NCBI GenBank assembly: GCA_029721515.1
Contig: CM056558.1
Location: 12,865,240-12,929,239 of the forward strand
From: Synanceia verrucosa
Lineage: Eukaryota > Chordata > Actinopteri > Perciformes > Synanceiidae
Direction: 5' to 3'
Length of the DNA stretch: 64,000 nucleotides
In this document: positions 32,701-44,919 of the stretch, piece after piece
How the letters are laid out: every line of letters begins with the position of its first letter
Position numbering within the stretch: the first letter of the stretch is position 1
Notes under the pieces: model-generated
Told to the model about the DNA's origin: nothing
Databases searched by the model: none
Seen by the model: the letters and a program-made list of their open reading frames with translations, nothing else
Position numbers and translations under genes: made by a program

Positions 32701-35700
32701 CGTTCCATGATAACACACTTCATTTGATTTAATTTGGAGTACACTGTCAGCCCGTTTCAATGAAAAGAAATAGCAACTTGATTGGTCTTTCAGAGAGGTT
32801 GATGACATAGTGCCGGTGTGGCCCAAGCAGAAAACATCCTGGATAAGACCTGCTATTCTAGCTGCCCTCTGCCTCAGGGAGGTGGGCGGTCTGTAAATAT
32901 ATATCCTTAGGCTCCGGAGCCCTCTGCCTCAACGATTGCTGTTTAATCCATCTTAGGAACCACACCTGGCGCATGGCTAGCCTTGAGGGTTAACAGTGAG
33001 CACTGCGCAGGCTTGTCTGTGTACTGAAACACTACTTTGGTTCAATATAAGACATTGTGTTTAAAGTTTTGGGGCTGAACAAAAGTGCAATCACAGAATC
33101 AGTCAAGTTCCTGACTGTTTTCTGGTGGCAAAGCTAATCTCGCTGAGAAATGAGTAATATCCACCATGAGAACAACTTGCTTATTATTCATCACTTGTTT
33201 TATTTGATACCACAAAAAATACAAAAATACAATGTAGGAGTGCCGAGCATTTTATTAACTGAAATTTGGAAACTTGAGTTTGTATGTTTATCATTCACAT
33301 AAATCAACGTTCGTTATGTGAGGATGTAAGAATTGAGTGTGGGAAGACTCCAGATGGTCTATCTAGAGGATATGCTGAAGAGACTGCCCTGTTCATCTTA
33401 TCTCAACAACAGGCTGGAAATAGCAAATCTCTGCCGTTTCTCTCAGCTCCATGACACTTCAACACTCGTCTAACACTGATGCAACGTCGCCTCTCTACCA
33501 CTTTCGACCACTCTATAGTCTTTGTGTCCTTACAAATGGAAAATTTGCATTCTGGATGTATACAGTGTCCATTGTGTTTGCTTGCTAATTTCTTTGTGCT
33601 TGCTCTTTTTCTGACATTTGAATCAACAAATTATCAGTGAAAACTTGATCCAGGAATGTACTCACTGGATTAGAACCAATAAAGTCCAGCATTACTAACG
33701 TCAGGAACTAATTCAAATGCGCACATATTTGGGAGTTAATGGACAAATCATTAACAACATAAAAAAGTCAGTATGATTTACTAATAATGCTATTTCTCAC
33801 TTGACTGTCAAATAAATACCATTAGTCAAGGCATCTGAGTCATCACTTTGAACAGACCATGTGAATTGAAATGTGTTTTTTTTTTCCTGCCTCCTACACA
33901 AAATGTAATGGCCCACTCGAGCTTTTCAATTAAGATGTGGTCTTCAACTCCACTGTGTTAGAAGGCGCAGTGAAGCTTGCTTATTCATACACAGCTGCAG
34001 AACAATGGTGACATCAAAAAGTGAAGGAAACAGACCTATGTGGTGCTGGAAAGAGGAACATTACTTTCTGTGCACATGATTTTTTTCCTGACATCACATA
34101 ACACTCTAGTGAACTTGCTAACAATGCCAAAACTAGCTCTTTATTTCGGTCTGATGAGGTCAAGTTTCAAAAGAAGTGTTCCAAATATCAAATTTGTGAG
34201 CTCAGTGCAAATTATTATAGAGGACAGAATTCATCAGCAAAATAATCAACACTCTTCAGTCTGCATATTAAACTCCATTGGTATGAAAAACTGTTACTCC
34301 TGCTGGCAAGTGTGCATGTTTACGCTTCTAACGCTTGCTCTCTGAGTTGCTTTAACACTTTCACTTTGAGATGTTGATTCGGAGGCATGTACCCCACCTC
34401 TTCATACCCCCTACAGTGGTAGCCTGCTCAGACATGCCCTCAGGGCCATGACATGAATATAAATGTGGAATTAATATAAAGCTGACATGGTGGCATCCCT
34501 TAGATGTATGCAGATTCACCCAGTGTTTCTCATTCAGTATGTGCAGTTGTAGGTAGACCTCAAGCTGTGTGTTTGCTCAATGTATCTCTCCTCAGGCTCA
34601 GGCAGATGGTTCTTGGATGTAAATATATGGATGATAATATATGTCTGAGTGGTTAACACCTTAAATTGGATATCAGTCTGTTGTATGTGATGCTAATTCG
34701 AATGATGTTTGCAGTCAAGCAAGTGCTGTGTCAGGGCATATGTGCTTCCATTTCTGACAAGTGAAAAAAAATAATTTATCATTGTGTCCACTGTGAAAGT
34801 TTTTGCCATGGTAATCTTGCAATAGTGTATATCATATTGTGTGTACAGCTGTAGATGTTTAATTAGATGGAAACAAAAGATTAAACATCTATTATATTGA
34901 ATATATGTGACTGAATCCTTGACAGAAGGTACGTACACTCAAAAAATCAATGTAATAATAAATGTTATTATTAGACTCGCATCCAATGGGTGTTAACTCT
35001 AAACCTCTGGTAGGATGCATATGTAGTTAGTATGCATAGCATGTGTTTTTATGTTGTCTCCACAGGAACACTTCACTTGTCAAGCTTTAAAATGGTTGGA
35101 CAGATATCACATTTTGTATGAAGATGATAAAAAAAAAAAAAAATTGGGGGAAATATTAATAGAGACTTCAGGCTGTACATATAATGTCTCCCACTGAAAT
35201 ATGAATCTCTAATCTCCAAAGCCAGACTGGATATTCTGGAGTGTCTGGGAGAGTTTTATTGGTGAGCAGCTAACGTTAATGACAAGCTGGACACCCAGGT
35301 GTGGAATATGGAGCTAAGTAGCTAAATTATGATGAATGGCTCAGGTTTTCTTTTCAGTGTTTCTTATTTTAATGGGGGAATGGCAATGTGTGCACTTTCG
35401 ACTTTCCTTTGATACTGTATAAAAAGCAACCTTCACCAAGGCTTACATTCTCCACCATTTCCTTGATGGTAAACATTGAAGTCAAACACAGTATGTGTTA
35501 TGTTAACATTTAAAAGCGATGCAACTCTTCTTTTATTTCTGGGTTGTTGTGAGAGTCCAAGGAATCTGATAAATACATCCATTGACCATAATGCCGTTGA
35601 CACAAAAGATATTAGTTTTGATTAGAGGCCACACATTTCATTTTTCTCAAGTGGAAGAAACCCTGCTGCTGTTTACCCATTTAACCTCCTCCAAAGTCCA

Positions 35701-36214
35701 TTCCTCATTTCAAAAAAGGATTTTTAGAAAAAAATACTAAATGGAACAAAAGTAGATGAAGAGATTGAGGGAAAGTAGCAAGTGAATTATACGAATAAAC
35801 CTGTAACACACTGAACATTGCTGATATTCATCAGTGTGAGAGCTTCATATGATGGTGATTTTTTTTTTTTTTGTTAAAATGTTCTCGAGACTTTATCTAG
35901 AGCATTAATACAGCAGCAAACTGACTTGCTTTATAATGATATGGAGGAATAATGTCTACCTGAGCAGATAATCAAGTCATTCTCCTCCTGTCTGTGTTGT
36001 GTGTAAGCTTTTCTGTGCTTTGTTTACATACTTGAAGTACATGTTGAAACCCATAGCTACCATTCTGCACTGTGCTGCCCTCATAGGGTTTACATCTTGG
36101 AATGAATGGCTACATTGCTGTCTGGATTAACTGGAATGGAATGCAGAAAGATTGCACAATACTGCATTTAATTATTATTAAGTCAAGGACAAACATTTCC
36201 ATGTACATAGTAGA

Positions 36215-36218
<4 letters not shown>
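29781..36218. other. Long stretch with no recognised gene or repeat
   Basis: Six kilobases with only short frames (largest 114 codons at 31782-32126 minus, overlapped by a frame on the other strand). Poly-A/T tracts lie near 30380, 35130 and 35860. This may hold conserved non-coding DNA, but I see no decisive motif. Confidence 0.45.

Positions 36219-36282
<64 letters not shown>
36219..36282. repeat. (TA)n-(GA)n compound microsatellite
   Basis: About 48 bp of TA followed directly by about 16 bp of GA. Frames translating as long IY runs come from it. Confidence 0.95.
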
Positions 36283-37369
36283 GAGTAGCGTTTGTGGGCG
36301 TTTGTATCCAATGAGCCCTTTAAATGGCCACAGAGAAGTCACCAGCTGTAGTCACTCATGATCACTCACAAGAAGTGTGAGGCTATGAAGCTCATTTCAT
36401 TGACACAACTTTCTAAGTCACCAAAATTGCTAATTCATTTTGCTATATGTATAGTTTTGACCCAGCAGATTTGGTCACATTTTCAGTTGACCCATAATAA
36501 AGTCATAAAAGAACCAAACTTCATGAATGTTTTTTGTGACAAAGAAGTATCTGTTCCAATCACTCCATCAGAGAAAAATCTGAGTTGTAGAAATAACTGA
36601 AAACTCAAGAGAGCCATGACATTATGTTCTTTACAAATGTATGTAATGTATGACTTACAGTTGAGAGCCCATGGTCTGTAAGACAAAATGAACTATTGAG
36701 TTATTTGTACAGTATACAAGGCAAGTTATTTGGAATTAAATGTGCTTAATAGTCACAAAATGATAGCTGATTATTTGAAAGCTCGCAGTGAGACATTCCT
36801 TCTTTGATGTCAATAAAACTAAGAGTACACGCCAAGGGCCATTTCAGTCAAAGTAAAAAAATCAACTCAGCCTTTGTGAGACGAGGGCTGGAGCTGGAAC
36901 AATCAGATTGTTGAGGTACTCACTTGAACAGGTCCTTCCTCCCTAAGGAGCCAGTCCCACCGTGGGGGGAGGACAAAGGCGGATTAGCTGGCATACCATC
37001 CCAGCCTGTCTGGCCTCCACATCAGGACCAGACCCTGAGGTCCACAGATCCTGCCAATTAACTTGTCATTCACTCTGCTCTTTTTTCTTCACTGAGACTT
37101 CATGGCTTCATTGGTGAAATGGCTTAAGCCCCCTACCACACTCCCGCCCCATTTCAAGTCTAGTATGTCATTTCCTTAACCCAGAATTCCCATCAGGATA
37201 CACCTTTGTGTAAAGAAAGGACTACAAGTGTGCCAGTTGCATGCCGTGGCACAATCAATTTCAAGGGTTATTCTCTAATTACACTTCAATTCACACAACC
37301 GTGTTGATAAGCTTCACATATTCACATATTACAGTAAGAAAATACAAGTAGACTTTCTAGAGCCTCAAT

Positions 37370-37430
37370 AATGTCTAGTAGAAAATGTAATTACGTTCAG
37401 AATTAATTAGCACTGTAATTAATCATCTCT
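37370..37430. promoter_or_regulatory. Homeodomain-site cluster (candidate enhancer core)
   Basis: GTAATTACG, AGAATTAATTAGC and CTGTAATTAATCA give at least four TAATT/AATTA homeodomain cores within 60 bp. Such clusters are common in conserved developmental enhancers of vertebrates, but also arise in AT-rich DNA. Confidence 0.2.
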
Positions 37431-39272
37431 CATCAAGGGCTTTTTCACTGGAGCTCAATGTTAGATATCATATTTTTGATAAGCAGGTATAAATCATCTG
37501 CCAGGGGCCTGATTTTCCTGACACTTATTCTGGTTCCTTGAAAGCCAAGTAAATGCCTCCTACGGTTACAGCATCAGCTTTGATAAATCTCATTAGCCCT
37601 TACTCTGCACACTCATTTGCATAAACTTGTCTAGTATTTGCCAGACCGGGGTTGCAGACCATCCATAAATGCATTTGTACAGCGATGACCTGATAACTGA
37701 CTTTGTTTTTTTCTCTGTTTGTGTCAGTGTTCTGTTTTTTTTTTTTTTTTATCTATCTCATCAAGCTCTTATGTGGTTTGCAGAGAATAAAACATATGGC
37801 AAATCTATCCCACAGTTATTGTTTTTACGTTCTCCAACAGCCCAAATGTTAAAAAGAACGAAAAATAAAACATAACATACTTTATACAACTCAGCAGGCT
37901 GCACTGTGTCTCTCTGGACTACACTGTGCTTTGGCACCCGCCAAAGCTCTTCACAATAATCTGCCTTTTTATTGTGTTGTTGTGTCTCCACCATTCTCTG
38001 ATCAGGCCAAACAGTCTTCTATTATTCATTCAGTTCAACAGTATGGCAAAGTGCAGTGCTACAAAATCTGTGCATTGGAATGTAGTATAAATGTAGGGCA
38101 TCAATAAATTATACAGTAGTGTTTAATGATACAGTGCAGGAGCAGTGGCAGATGAAACCCCGCCATGGAGAACTGTGACTATGAACTCCATTAGTATGGG
38201 AACATGTTTTACCGAACAGAAAGACCTGGAGCGAGACATTTTAAAGAGGTCAGACATCCTATTTCAAATGACATTTTTATCAGTAATATGAGTATTAGGA
38301 TCCGTATGGGGGTTATGATTATATTAATGATCAGGGTTTTCCCATGCTCCATGAGAGGGCTCGGCAGTGTCTACTGTGGGGGAGGGAGGCAGGATTTGAA
38401 TATATTTCCAGTCTTTGTCTCCAACATTGTGCTCTATTCAACGGGGAACTGCAAATGTATGATGTGCTGTTGTTTGGTTACTCTGTTGTTATTCCTGCTA
38501 GATATGTTTTACCCTGGAAATATCTGGAGCTGATTTTACCTTGTCTGTGATTGCTAGCATATTCCATTACATGTGAAGCTGTCGCTGAAAAGTGTGCCAA
38601 TTTCTTTGTTGCATTTATATTTTTGTGTAAACATATTTCTCATACAATTAGCTAAAAATGTAAATTGCGATTTTGAGTTGTGGTAATAATGACCCTACTG
38701 GTAATATACTGTAGGTGGGCTGCATTGAATAGAAGGATGTAGCCATGTTACTTATGTAATGTATAGCTGAGAAAATGTGTGTGCTGTCTTTCGGCGCTAC
38801 GGTGCTTGTGGAGCAAGATGTGTGTAAGAGTTTGACAGAAAAGCCTTAGCAGCTCCTGATTTTCTGGTCATAAGGCGCACACGGTAGGAAAATGTGTTTG
38901 TGCATTTTATATTCATTTCATATGTGCGATTTAAGTTTCATGAAGACCACATAGACACTTATGGGCTGTGATAGAAATGGATATTGGCCAAAATACTCAT
39001 TTGTAGGGAAGATACAATGATGTTAAAATGTAATATTTATTTCATTTCAGTTTTCCACAGTGTTTGGACATGTCTAAGAGTATGTAGGTGTGTGAAGCGG
39101 GAAAAGAAGACAATAAAACTTTCATCAAACATCAGTCATTGCGTGGTTTAATTCTGAACAGAAGAAAAGCTTTGGGAGCAGCTATAACATGTATGACACC
39201 CCTGAACCTATCTTTTAATCCTAGCAATGTGGAATGTTTGATCATGGCAAAAATCATAATCATGATCAATAA

Positions 39273-39280
39273 TGACGTCA
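39273..39280. promoter_or_regulatory. Full CRE palindrome TGACGTCA
   Basis: TGACGTCA is the consensus CREB/ATF site. It is flanked by ATCATGA on the left and TCATGAT on the right, a small inverted repeat. CpG survival in otherwise CpG-poor DNA is mildly suggestive, no more. Confidence 0.2.
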
Positions 39281-41165
39281 TGATAATTAAACACAATTAC
39301 ACATTGATTTTGGAAACAACAAACATTGTAGCATGTTAAATGCATCAATCTGATGCTCTTTGAGAGCAAAATTAAGAGACGTGATCTATCTCATACTGCC
39401 GCACAAGACACCCTGCTTTAACGCCAGTATGAGAGGCAGGCTTTCCATTAACGATTTACATTAACCAATAAAAGGTTTTCATCCAGGAAAACTGCATATT
39501 GTAGTAGAAGTTTTTAAGACCAAGCATTTAGGTTTTTTTTCCCTAATCCTTACTAAGTGGCTTTGCAGTGTCTTTAGTCTTTGTCTTTCGGACAAACAAG
39601 GCCATGGTCAAACTTTTATTACCTTCACTATGTACCAATCCAACAAGAAATTTCTGTAGGGGAAAAAAAACCCTCGCCTTCCAGGCGGGTGTTGGCAGTG
39701 GTGCGTAGTAGCCGGCCTTACCCTAGTCAGTTGAAGCAGTAATATAATTTCATATTGATTTCTTGTTGACCTCCTATGAAGCACTCATCATTCTGTAATG
39801 TGCTCCACACGTCTTCTTAATGAAATCAATAGCCCCCTGCCAAACAGAAGTCCAATAGGACTCTCTGGAAACTCAATGCTATTACAGAGTGAGTGTGGGG
39901 AACATTTGTGGGTTAAAGACGGGATTTTAACTGTATATTTAATATTTAATATTTATTTAATATTTTTAAAAGAGACAGTGGGCTTGTTTTCACACAATGT
40001 GTCAACATCTGGTCACCAAATTGTGAATTGTATTAATATGCTCGAGGTGTTTTTGCTATGTGTTTAAACTTGAATCATTGTGAGGAAAAGCCAAAAAATT
40101 TTCAGGCGTCCAGTGATTTTGGCATGATGGAGTCAACGAATGTGGTGTTTTCCATTCTTAGAGCATGATAGCTGATATACACAGATTATGATTCATGCAA
40201 AAAAATTGCCTCTGAGGAATTGTAAACAGTGAAATTTCAGTTGGTGACTCTAGGATCATTCATCACAGATGCTGTCACAGTTTATTATGTCTGTTCAATC
40301 CTACTTAATATGACAGCAGACTTTTACAAGGAAGAATCACATGCTTATTATGATGAAAAATCCTGTTGGCGTGAGTCACTAAATCTGTCAGCTTGACATG
40401 TGCATTGCATTGTAGTAATGTAGGTAAATCACTAATCCCCTATTGTGTGGAGAAATGGGTGATGGGGAGTTGACTTAAGAGGTTTACGCGAAAACCAATA
40501 TTGTTCAATACCAATATTTATTCTTGCAAAGGTAACCAAGGTCTGAATATAGAGCTAGACGTATACTCACATACATGCACACACACCACGTTATATTTCC
40601 AATAGCTATTTAACTAAAAGGTATAACACATTGTAGCCTCTGTTTTGCTTGTTCTGTTTCAACAAGGCAGTGTCTCCTCTGGACTTGTAGTAATGTCCTT
40701 TAACATGCTTAACACCCACTAGCTCTTTGGATGGGCTGTCCACCAATGTTTCCACTGTTGTGGAAACTGTCAAGGTGACTTTTGCATATCTGACCCGCTT
40801 TCCCAGTTGCACTAGCTAAGCCAATGTTGACTGTTGGGCTTTTGCACAGTTTAATTTTGAAGAACCGCTTTGGACCTTCACCAACACAGCAAAACGCACC
40901 ACACTGCCTTCAAACCTGAAGTTGGCTCAGTTTTCAATTGCAGGTATCTAGATATTTATGAGGTCTGAGTGACCATCAGTGTAAATGCATATTTTAAATT
41001 GTAGTTTAAGAGTCAAGTTTTATAGAACGATAGTAGATTCAGCATTCTTAAGTCCCAAATTTGGGCTACTGCAGAGTATCCCATCTCCAATAATACCACT
41101 TGCACATTGAAATTAGTGGGATGACATGGGATTTTGTAACCCAGGTCGCCCCGCCTTGGCTCGAC

Positions 41166-41890
41166 ATTAGAACGCTTTCACACTGCCAGCTGCCACCAGT
41201 TTGACCTCCGTCCCACCTGTTTTTCCCTCCCTCCCATACATCATCGCATTTATAACATCACTGGAACATTGCGAGGTAAACAACGGACGGCATGGACGTC
41301 AGAGGATCACATGTAAGCATTGTTTTGTGCTTTGCAATTTTGTACCTTTTGCAAAGTGTACAAACTCAGCACAGATTGGAAAACGTCTAAGTGTTAATGC
41401 ATGCTGCCATGATCAATAAAAAAGGTGTGCCATACGAGCTGGTGCATGGTGGTGCAGTTCACATCAGGATTCCCCCATCGGTGGGATTTCCCGAGAATGA
41501 CATAGGGTTTATTCACGTATGCGCATCATTTCAAGATTATGTAGCTATACATCTGATTTGTTTGAATAAAATCTCTACCCTTCAGAGATCGGTCTCTGGG
41601 AGATCAACAGGAAGACTGATCTTATGAGTGAGCAGTTCTGCAGCCCTGGAGCTTCACACTGATAGCCTGACAGGCTGACCAGGGACTAAACCAGAACACC
41701 GTAAACATGAACGAGTAAATTAGCGGGTCGACGTGGAATGCTTTTCACATTGCAGTCTGGCTGAACCAAGCTGATAAAATCTTGGGTAGACTGGAGGGTC
41801 ATTTTACACGCGCCAAATGTTGCGTCAGCCCTTTCACACTGCACAAAAATGCTGCATCAACCCAGGATTTTTGTGCAGTGTGAAAGGGGC
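41166..41890. mobile_element. Probable miniature transposon with CTTTCACACTGC ends
   Basis: GCTTTCACACTGCC near 41173 and its inverse GCAGTGTGAAAGG at 41876-41888 are inverted with respect to each other. A further CTTTTCACATTGCAGTCTGG lies at 41741-41760. The right border is a perfect 22-bp hairpin. No transposase frame. The motif is familiar from non-autonomous fish DNA elements, but I cannot assign the superfamily, and the left border is only approximate. Confidence 0.5.
41829..41888. repeat. Perfect 22-bp inverted repeat, 16-nt loop
   Basis: Arms at 41829-41850 and 41867-41888 are exact reverse complements, beginning CCCTTTCACACTGCAC on the left and ending GTGCAGTGTGAAAGGG on the right. 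Confidence 0.95.
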
Positions 41891-42120
41891 TTTTGTCACA
41901 TACTGTATCTAACAAGTAGGGAAAAAACTAAAGAATGCAATCTAAAAAAAAAAAACTAAACTAAAAGTAAGGTGCCGTCCACACGACAACGCAATTCTGT
42001 GAATCCGCCAAACTTCAATACTGATTATGGGTCCGGCATTTTCTGACAATGGGTTCCAGAGTGAGAAGATCTGACAATGCCGTTTCAGAGTTGCAGTGTG
42101 TACCCGGCGTTGTTGCTAAT

Positions 42121-42142
42121 GATGACGTCACGTCATCACGTG
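42121..42142. promoter_or_regulatory. CRE and E-box cluster inside copy 1
   Basis: GATGACGTCACGTCATC (42121-42137) is a near-palindrome containing a full CRE at 42123-42130. It overlaps a CACGTG E-box at 42137-42142. The related copy 2 has lost every CpG of this cluster. Confidence 0.3.
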
Positions 42143-42229
42143 ACTAGAAGGAGTAGTGAACAAGGACTTCATGCGCATACTTGTTGCATTCTTTCGTTCT
42201 TTGTCGTGGGTCTGTCTGTGTTTCTTTGC

Positions 42230-42243
42230 AGCGCCACCTATTG
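42230..42243 (-). promoter_or_regulatory. CTCF-like motif in miniature element copy 1
   Basis: The minus strand reads CAATAGGTGGCGCT, matching the AGGTGGCGC variant of the CTCF core. Copy 2 carries the partner CAATAGGTGGTGCT in the opposite direction. Confidence 0.35.
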
Positions 42244-42368
42244 CCGTGGCATATGTATTACATTCTTGTTACTCATTGTAACTTGTTACCATGTTGCCAT
42301 GTAGATGGAATTAATTGCGGCAACATTCTCACAAGTGTTGTCATGCCGTTGTCGTGTGGATGGAGCCT

Positions 42369-43197
42369 AACAAATCAAAATGCTCATAAATATGAGAAGA
42401 AAAACCTGACTAACAATGAATGACTATCAAAGCAACAACAGAACATCACAGAATGGCCTACAAGGCTTAACACTAAAACAAGGAAACTTGGCAAGGTAAA
42501 GTAGCTGGTTGACTGACACGATGGATAAGATGACTCCTGTCCTAAGCAACCAGAACATACTTACATTAGATCTTTAGCCACAGTAGTTTGTTTTCTTGTA
42601 TTTTTATCCTGACATATACGGGGCTTGGCTACAACCAGCAAAATTGTTGGTATGTTGAGTTTTGCTAATGTCAAACTGCACAATTCCTATCCACTTGAAC
42701 TTTTTTTCTAGGCATATCTGACTGTCAAAATCTGCTGAAGAATAGTGACATGTTGAGACATTTACATTGTGTAGTTGAAATGCTGGCCCTTTCAAAGTCA
42801 GACACTGTCTCTGAGGATGGAAGTGAGATGGTGTAATGTGGTTCCAGGGCTCTGGAGACACTGACTGGTTCTGTACTCAAAGGGTAAGTGATTTCTTCAA
42901 CTGGAGCACAGAGAGAAAGGGGAGGAAATGTCTGATGGGGCTCATTATCAGATAAAGACAGACTTGTACCCCCCATGGGTTAAGAAAGCTTAACTTCTAG
43001 TCCCTCACCAACAATGTCAAGAACACTTCCTCTCACTACATTTGATATACTGTACTTAATATAGCCTTTCACTTTCACTGCTACTACTCCATGAGCATAG
43101 TGTATGAAATCCAACATTCAAACTGCCACAGCTAATCAATATCTGGAACTATGAGAGTCTAAAGTTTGCCACTGACAACCCCCCATGCTGCTCGCTC
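42369..43197. other. Non-coding DNA between repeats
   Basis: Sequence at 42380-42560 (GAACATCACAGAATGGCCTA, AAGGAAACTTGGCAAGG) resembles the flank of an unrecognised dispersed repeat. No coding signal. Confidence 0.35.
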
Positions 43198-43257
43198 TTT
43201 GTAAGTCACTCTGGATGACAGCATCAGCTAAATACTTTGCATTTAAATGTAAAATGT
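43198..43257 (+). mobile_element. SINE/LINE 3' tail remnant
   Basis: TTTGTAAGTCACTCTGGATG, ACAGCATCAGCTAAATACTT then GCATTTAAATGTAAAATG matches the widespread fish tail motif TGTAAGTCGCTTTGGATAAA...GCTAAATG shared by several SINEs and their LINE partners. No tRNA-like head was found upstream, so only the 3' end remains. Confidence 0.65.
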
Positions 43258-43839
43258 GCTTCATATTCAAGTGCAGTAGTGTGTCAACACCTGAAAAATG
43301 AGATTCATGGTATAGAAAAGAGACACTATAGGTGTCCACCAGGCACAGGCCTGACACATTAAACGGCTTTGTAAATGAACAACAGCAGAGAGCTGGCATG
43401 TCTGACAGAGCCTGATAGCATTATACATGTCTGTCACAGTCATGGGTGCTTGAAACATAAATGTGTGTGTTACTTGGCTTCAGATATTAAAGCCCTTGCA
43501 GCAGAATGCTCTAGATTTGCAGTGGGCCAAGACGAGGGGATGGAGAACAAGAGGGGAAGGAGGCGGACGGGGGAAATGGCGGGAGGCAGGCTGGGGTTGA
43601 CGGGGGTGATGCAGAGGGAGTGGAGTGAAAGAGCAGGCGTGAAAAATGAAATGCACAAATGGTGTTGACGGAGTGAGCACCAAAGAGGATGGGGCGAATG
43701 TCTGCACTCCTAATGAGTTCCCTCCAAAGACAAAGAGGCTGTCCTTCACAGCAAATTCCTGCAGCCAATTGTCAGACATGCAAATGAAGAGATGTGTCAA
43801 AGAGATATGCAAACGTAAAAATGCTCTCATCTCACTCTC

Positions 43840-44283
43840 AGGCTCCGTCCACACGACAACGGCACGATAACGCTTGTGAGATTTTTCTCACAAAGTTGCC
43901 AGTATTTCTGTCTACATAGCAATGCGATAACAAGTGACAACGAGTGTCAAGAATGTGATACAGATGCCATGCCAATAGGTGGTGCTGCAAAGAAACACAG
44001 AGAGACCCACACAAAAGAACGAAAGAATGCAATGAGCATGCCCAAGAAGTCCTTGTTTACTACTACTTCTGGTCATGTGATGATGTGACATCATTGTTGT
44101 CAACAATGTTGGGTACACACTGCAACTCCGAAATGGCATTATCAGATCTTCTCACTCTGGAACCCGCTGTCTGAAAATACCGTTGTGGGTCTCCGACAAA
44201 GCCAGAGTCATCTGTACGCAAGGCGGAATCAGTATTAAAGTTTGTCGGGTTCACAGAATTTTGTTATTGTGTGGAAGGCACCT
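43840..44283 (-). mobile_element. GTCCACACGACAACG-type miniature transposon, copy 2 (inverted)
   Basis: The left border AGGCTCCGTCCACACGACAA and the right border, minus strand, AGGTGCCTTCCACACAATAA match the two ends of copy 1 in reversed order, so the insertions are inverted relative to each other, about 1.5 kb apart. Internal words (GGAACCCGCTGTCTGAAAAT, CCTTGTTTACTACTACTTC, GGTGCTGCAAAGAAACACAG) match inverted copy 1 segments. It contains a 75-codon minus frame (43912-44139) equivalent to that in copy 1. Confidence 0.75.
43973..43986 (+). promoter_or_regulatory. CTCF-like motif in miniature element copy 2
   Basis: CAATAGGTGGTGCT differs from the copy 1 motif by one C-to-T (CpG decay) position in the core. 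It points opposite to the copy 1 motif. Confidence 0.25.
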
Positions 44284-44853
44284 CTCTGTTTATAGGCTCT
44301 ACAGCAGCAGTGCAACCTGTGAAAACACAATTAGAGACAAAGTCATCACGTGAACATATGCATGTGTGACATCGTCTACACACAATGTAGTGATAATGAA
44401 AATGTAATATAGTGGATTCATTTTTCAGTGGGGTGTTTTTTTGGGGGGGGTTTGGTTTTGTTTTTTTTTTTTACAACCAACAAAAAGCAATTACAGCACA
44501 TTGCCTGCGAATTGGGTGTCAGCCAAGAATCCCTTGATGCCACATGAGAGAGAAAAAAAGTGAGTGAATGGCTAAAGCAAGAAAAGTAAGGGAGATGATT
44601 TTATTCTTAGTAGCAGAAGACAAAGAGAAACAGATGGACAAGTTGAAAAAGAGAGGGAGGACATGAGTGAAAGTGGGGAAGATGGACAATGCAAAAATCC
44701 TTCACCTTTCTGGCTGGAGTCAATCTTCAGATCTTCAGCAATGAGGCAAATACAAATACCTTATTAATTAACTGTTCAACAACTCTACATAGAGGATTTT
44801 CACCAATCTACATGGTGTACTGACTAAAGTGGGTAACCACAACCATTTACTTA
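44284..44853. other. Non-coding DNA with T- and G-runs
   Basis: Homopolymer-rich patch at 44435-44475 (G- and T-runs), otherwise A-rich. No gene recognised. Confidence 0.4.

Positions 44854-44919
<66 letters not shown>

Larger units (their letters stand above)
36283..41165. other. Long stretch with no recognised gene; possible regulatory DNA
   Basis: No coding or mobile-element signal was recognised, apart from a poly-T at 37735-37751. Segment 37240-37620 is dense in TAAT/ATTA cores and is a candidate conserved non-coding element. A CRE palindrome lies at 39273-39280. The 68-codon minus frame at 40606-40812 has no identified relative. Confidence 0.4.
41970..42368 (+). mobile_element. GTCCACACGACAACG-type miniature transposon, copy 1
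   Basis: The left end AGGTGCCGTCCACACGACAA and the right end, minus strand, AGGCTCCATCCACACGACAA are inverted repeats of about 23 bp. The body recurs in opposite orientation at 43840-44283. It holds a CTCF-like motif, a CRE/E-box cluster and a 75-codon open frame (42077-42304). No transposase, so non-autonomous. Superfamily unassigned because target duplications are not clear. Confidence 0.75.

Noticed and set aside
40606..40812. Minus-strand 68-codon frame reading like a structured peptide (VDSPSKELVGVKHVKG)
   Set aside because: I could not connect it with any family, no splice signals or extension were found, and it is short enough to be chance.
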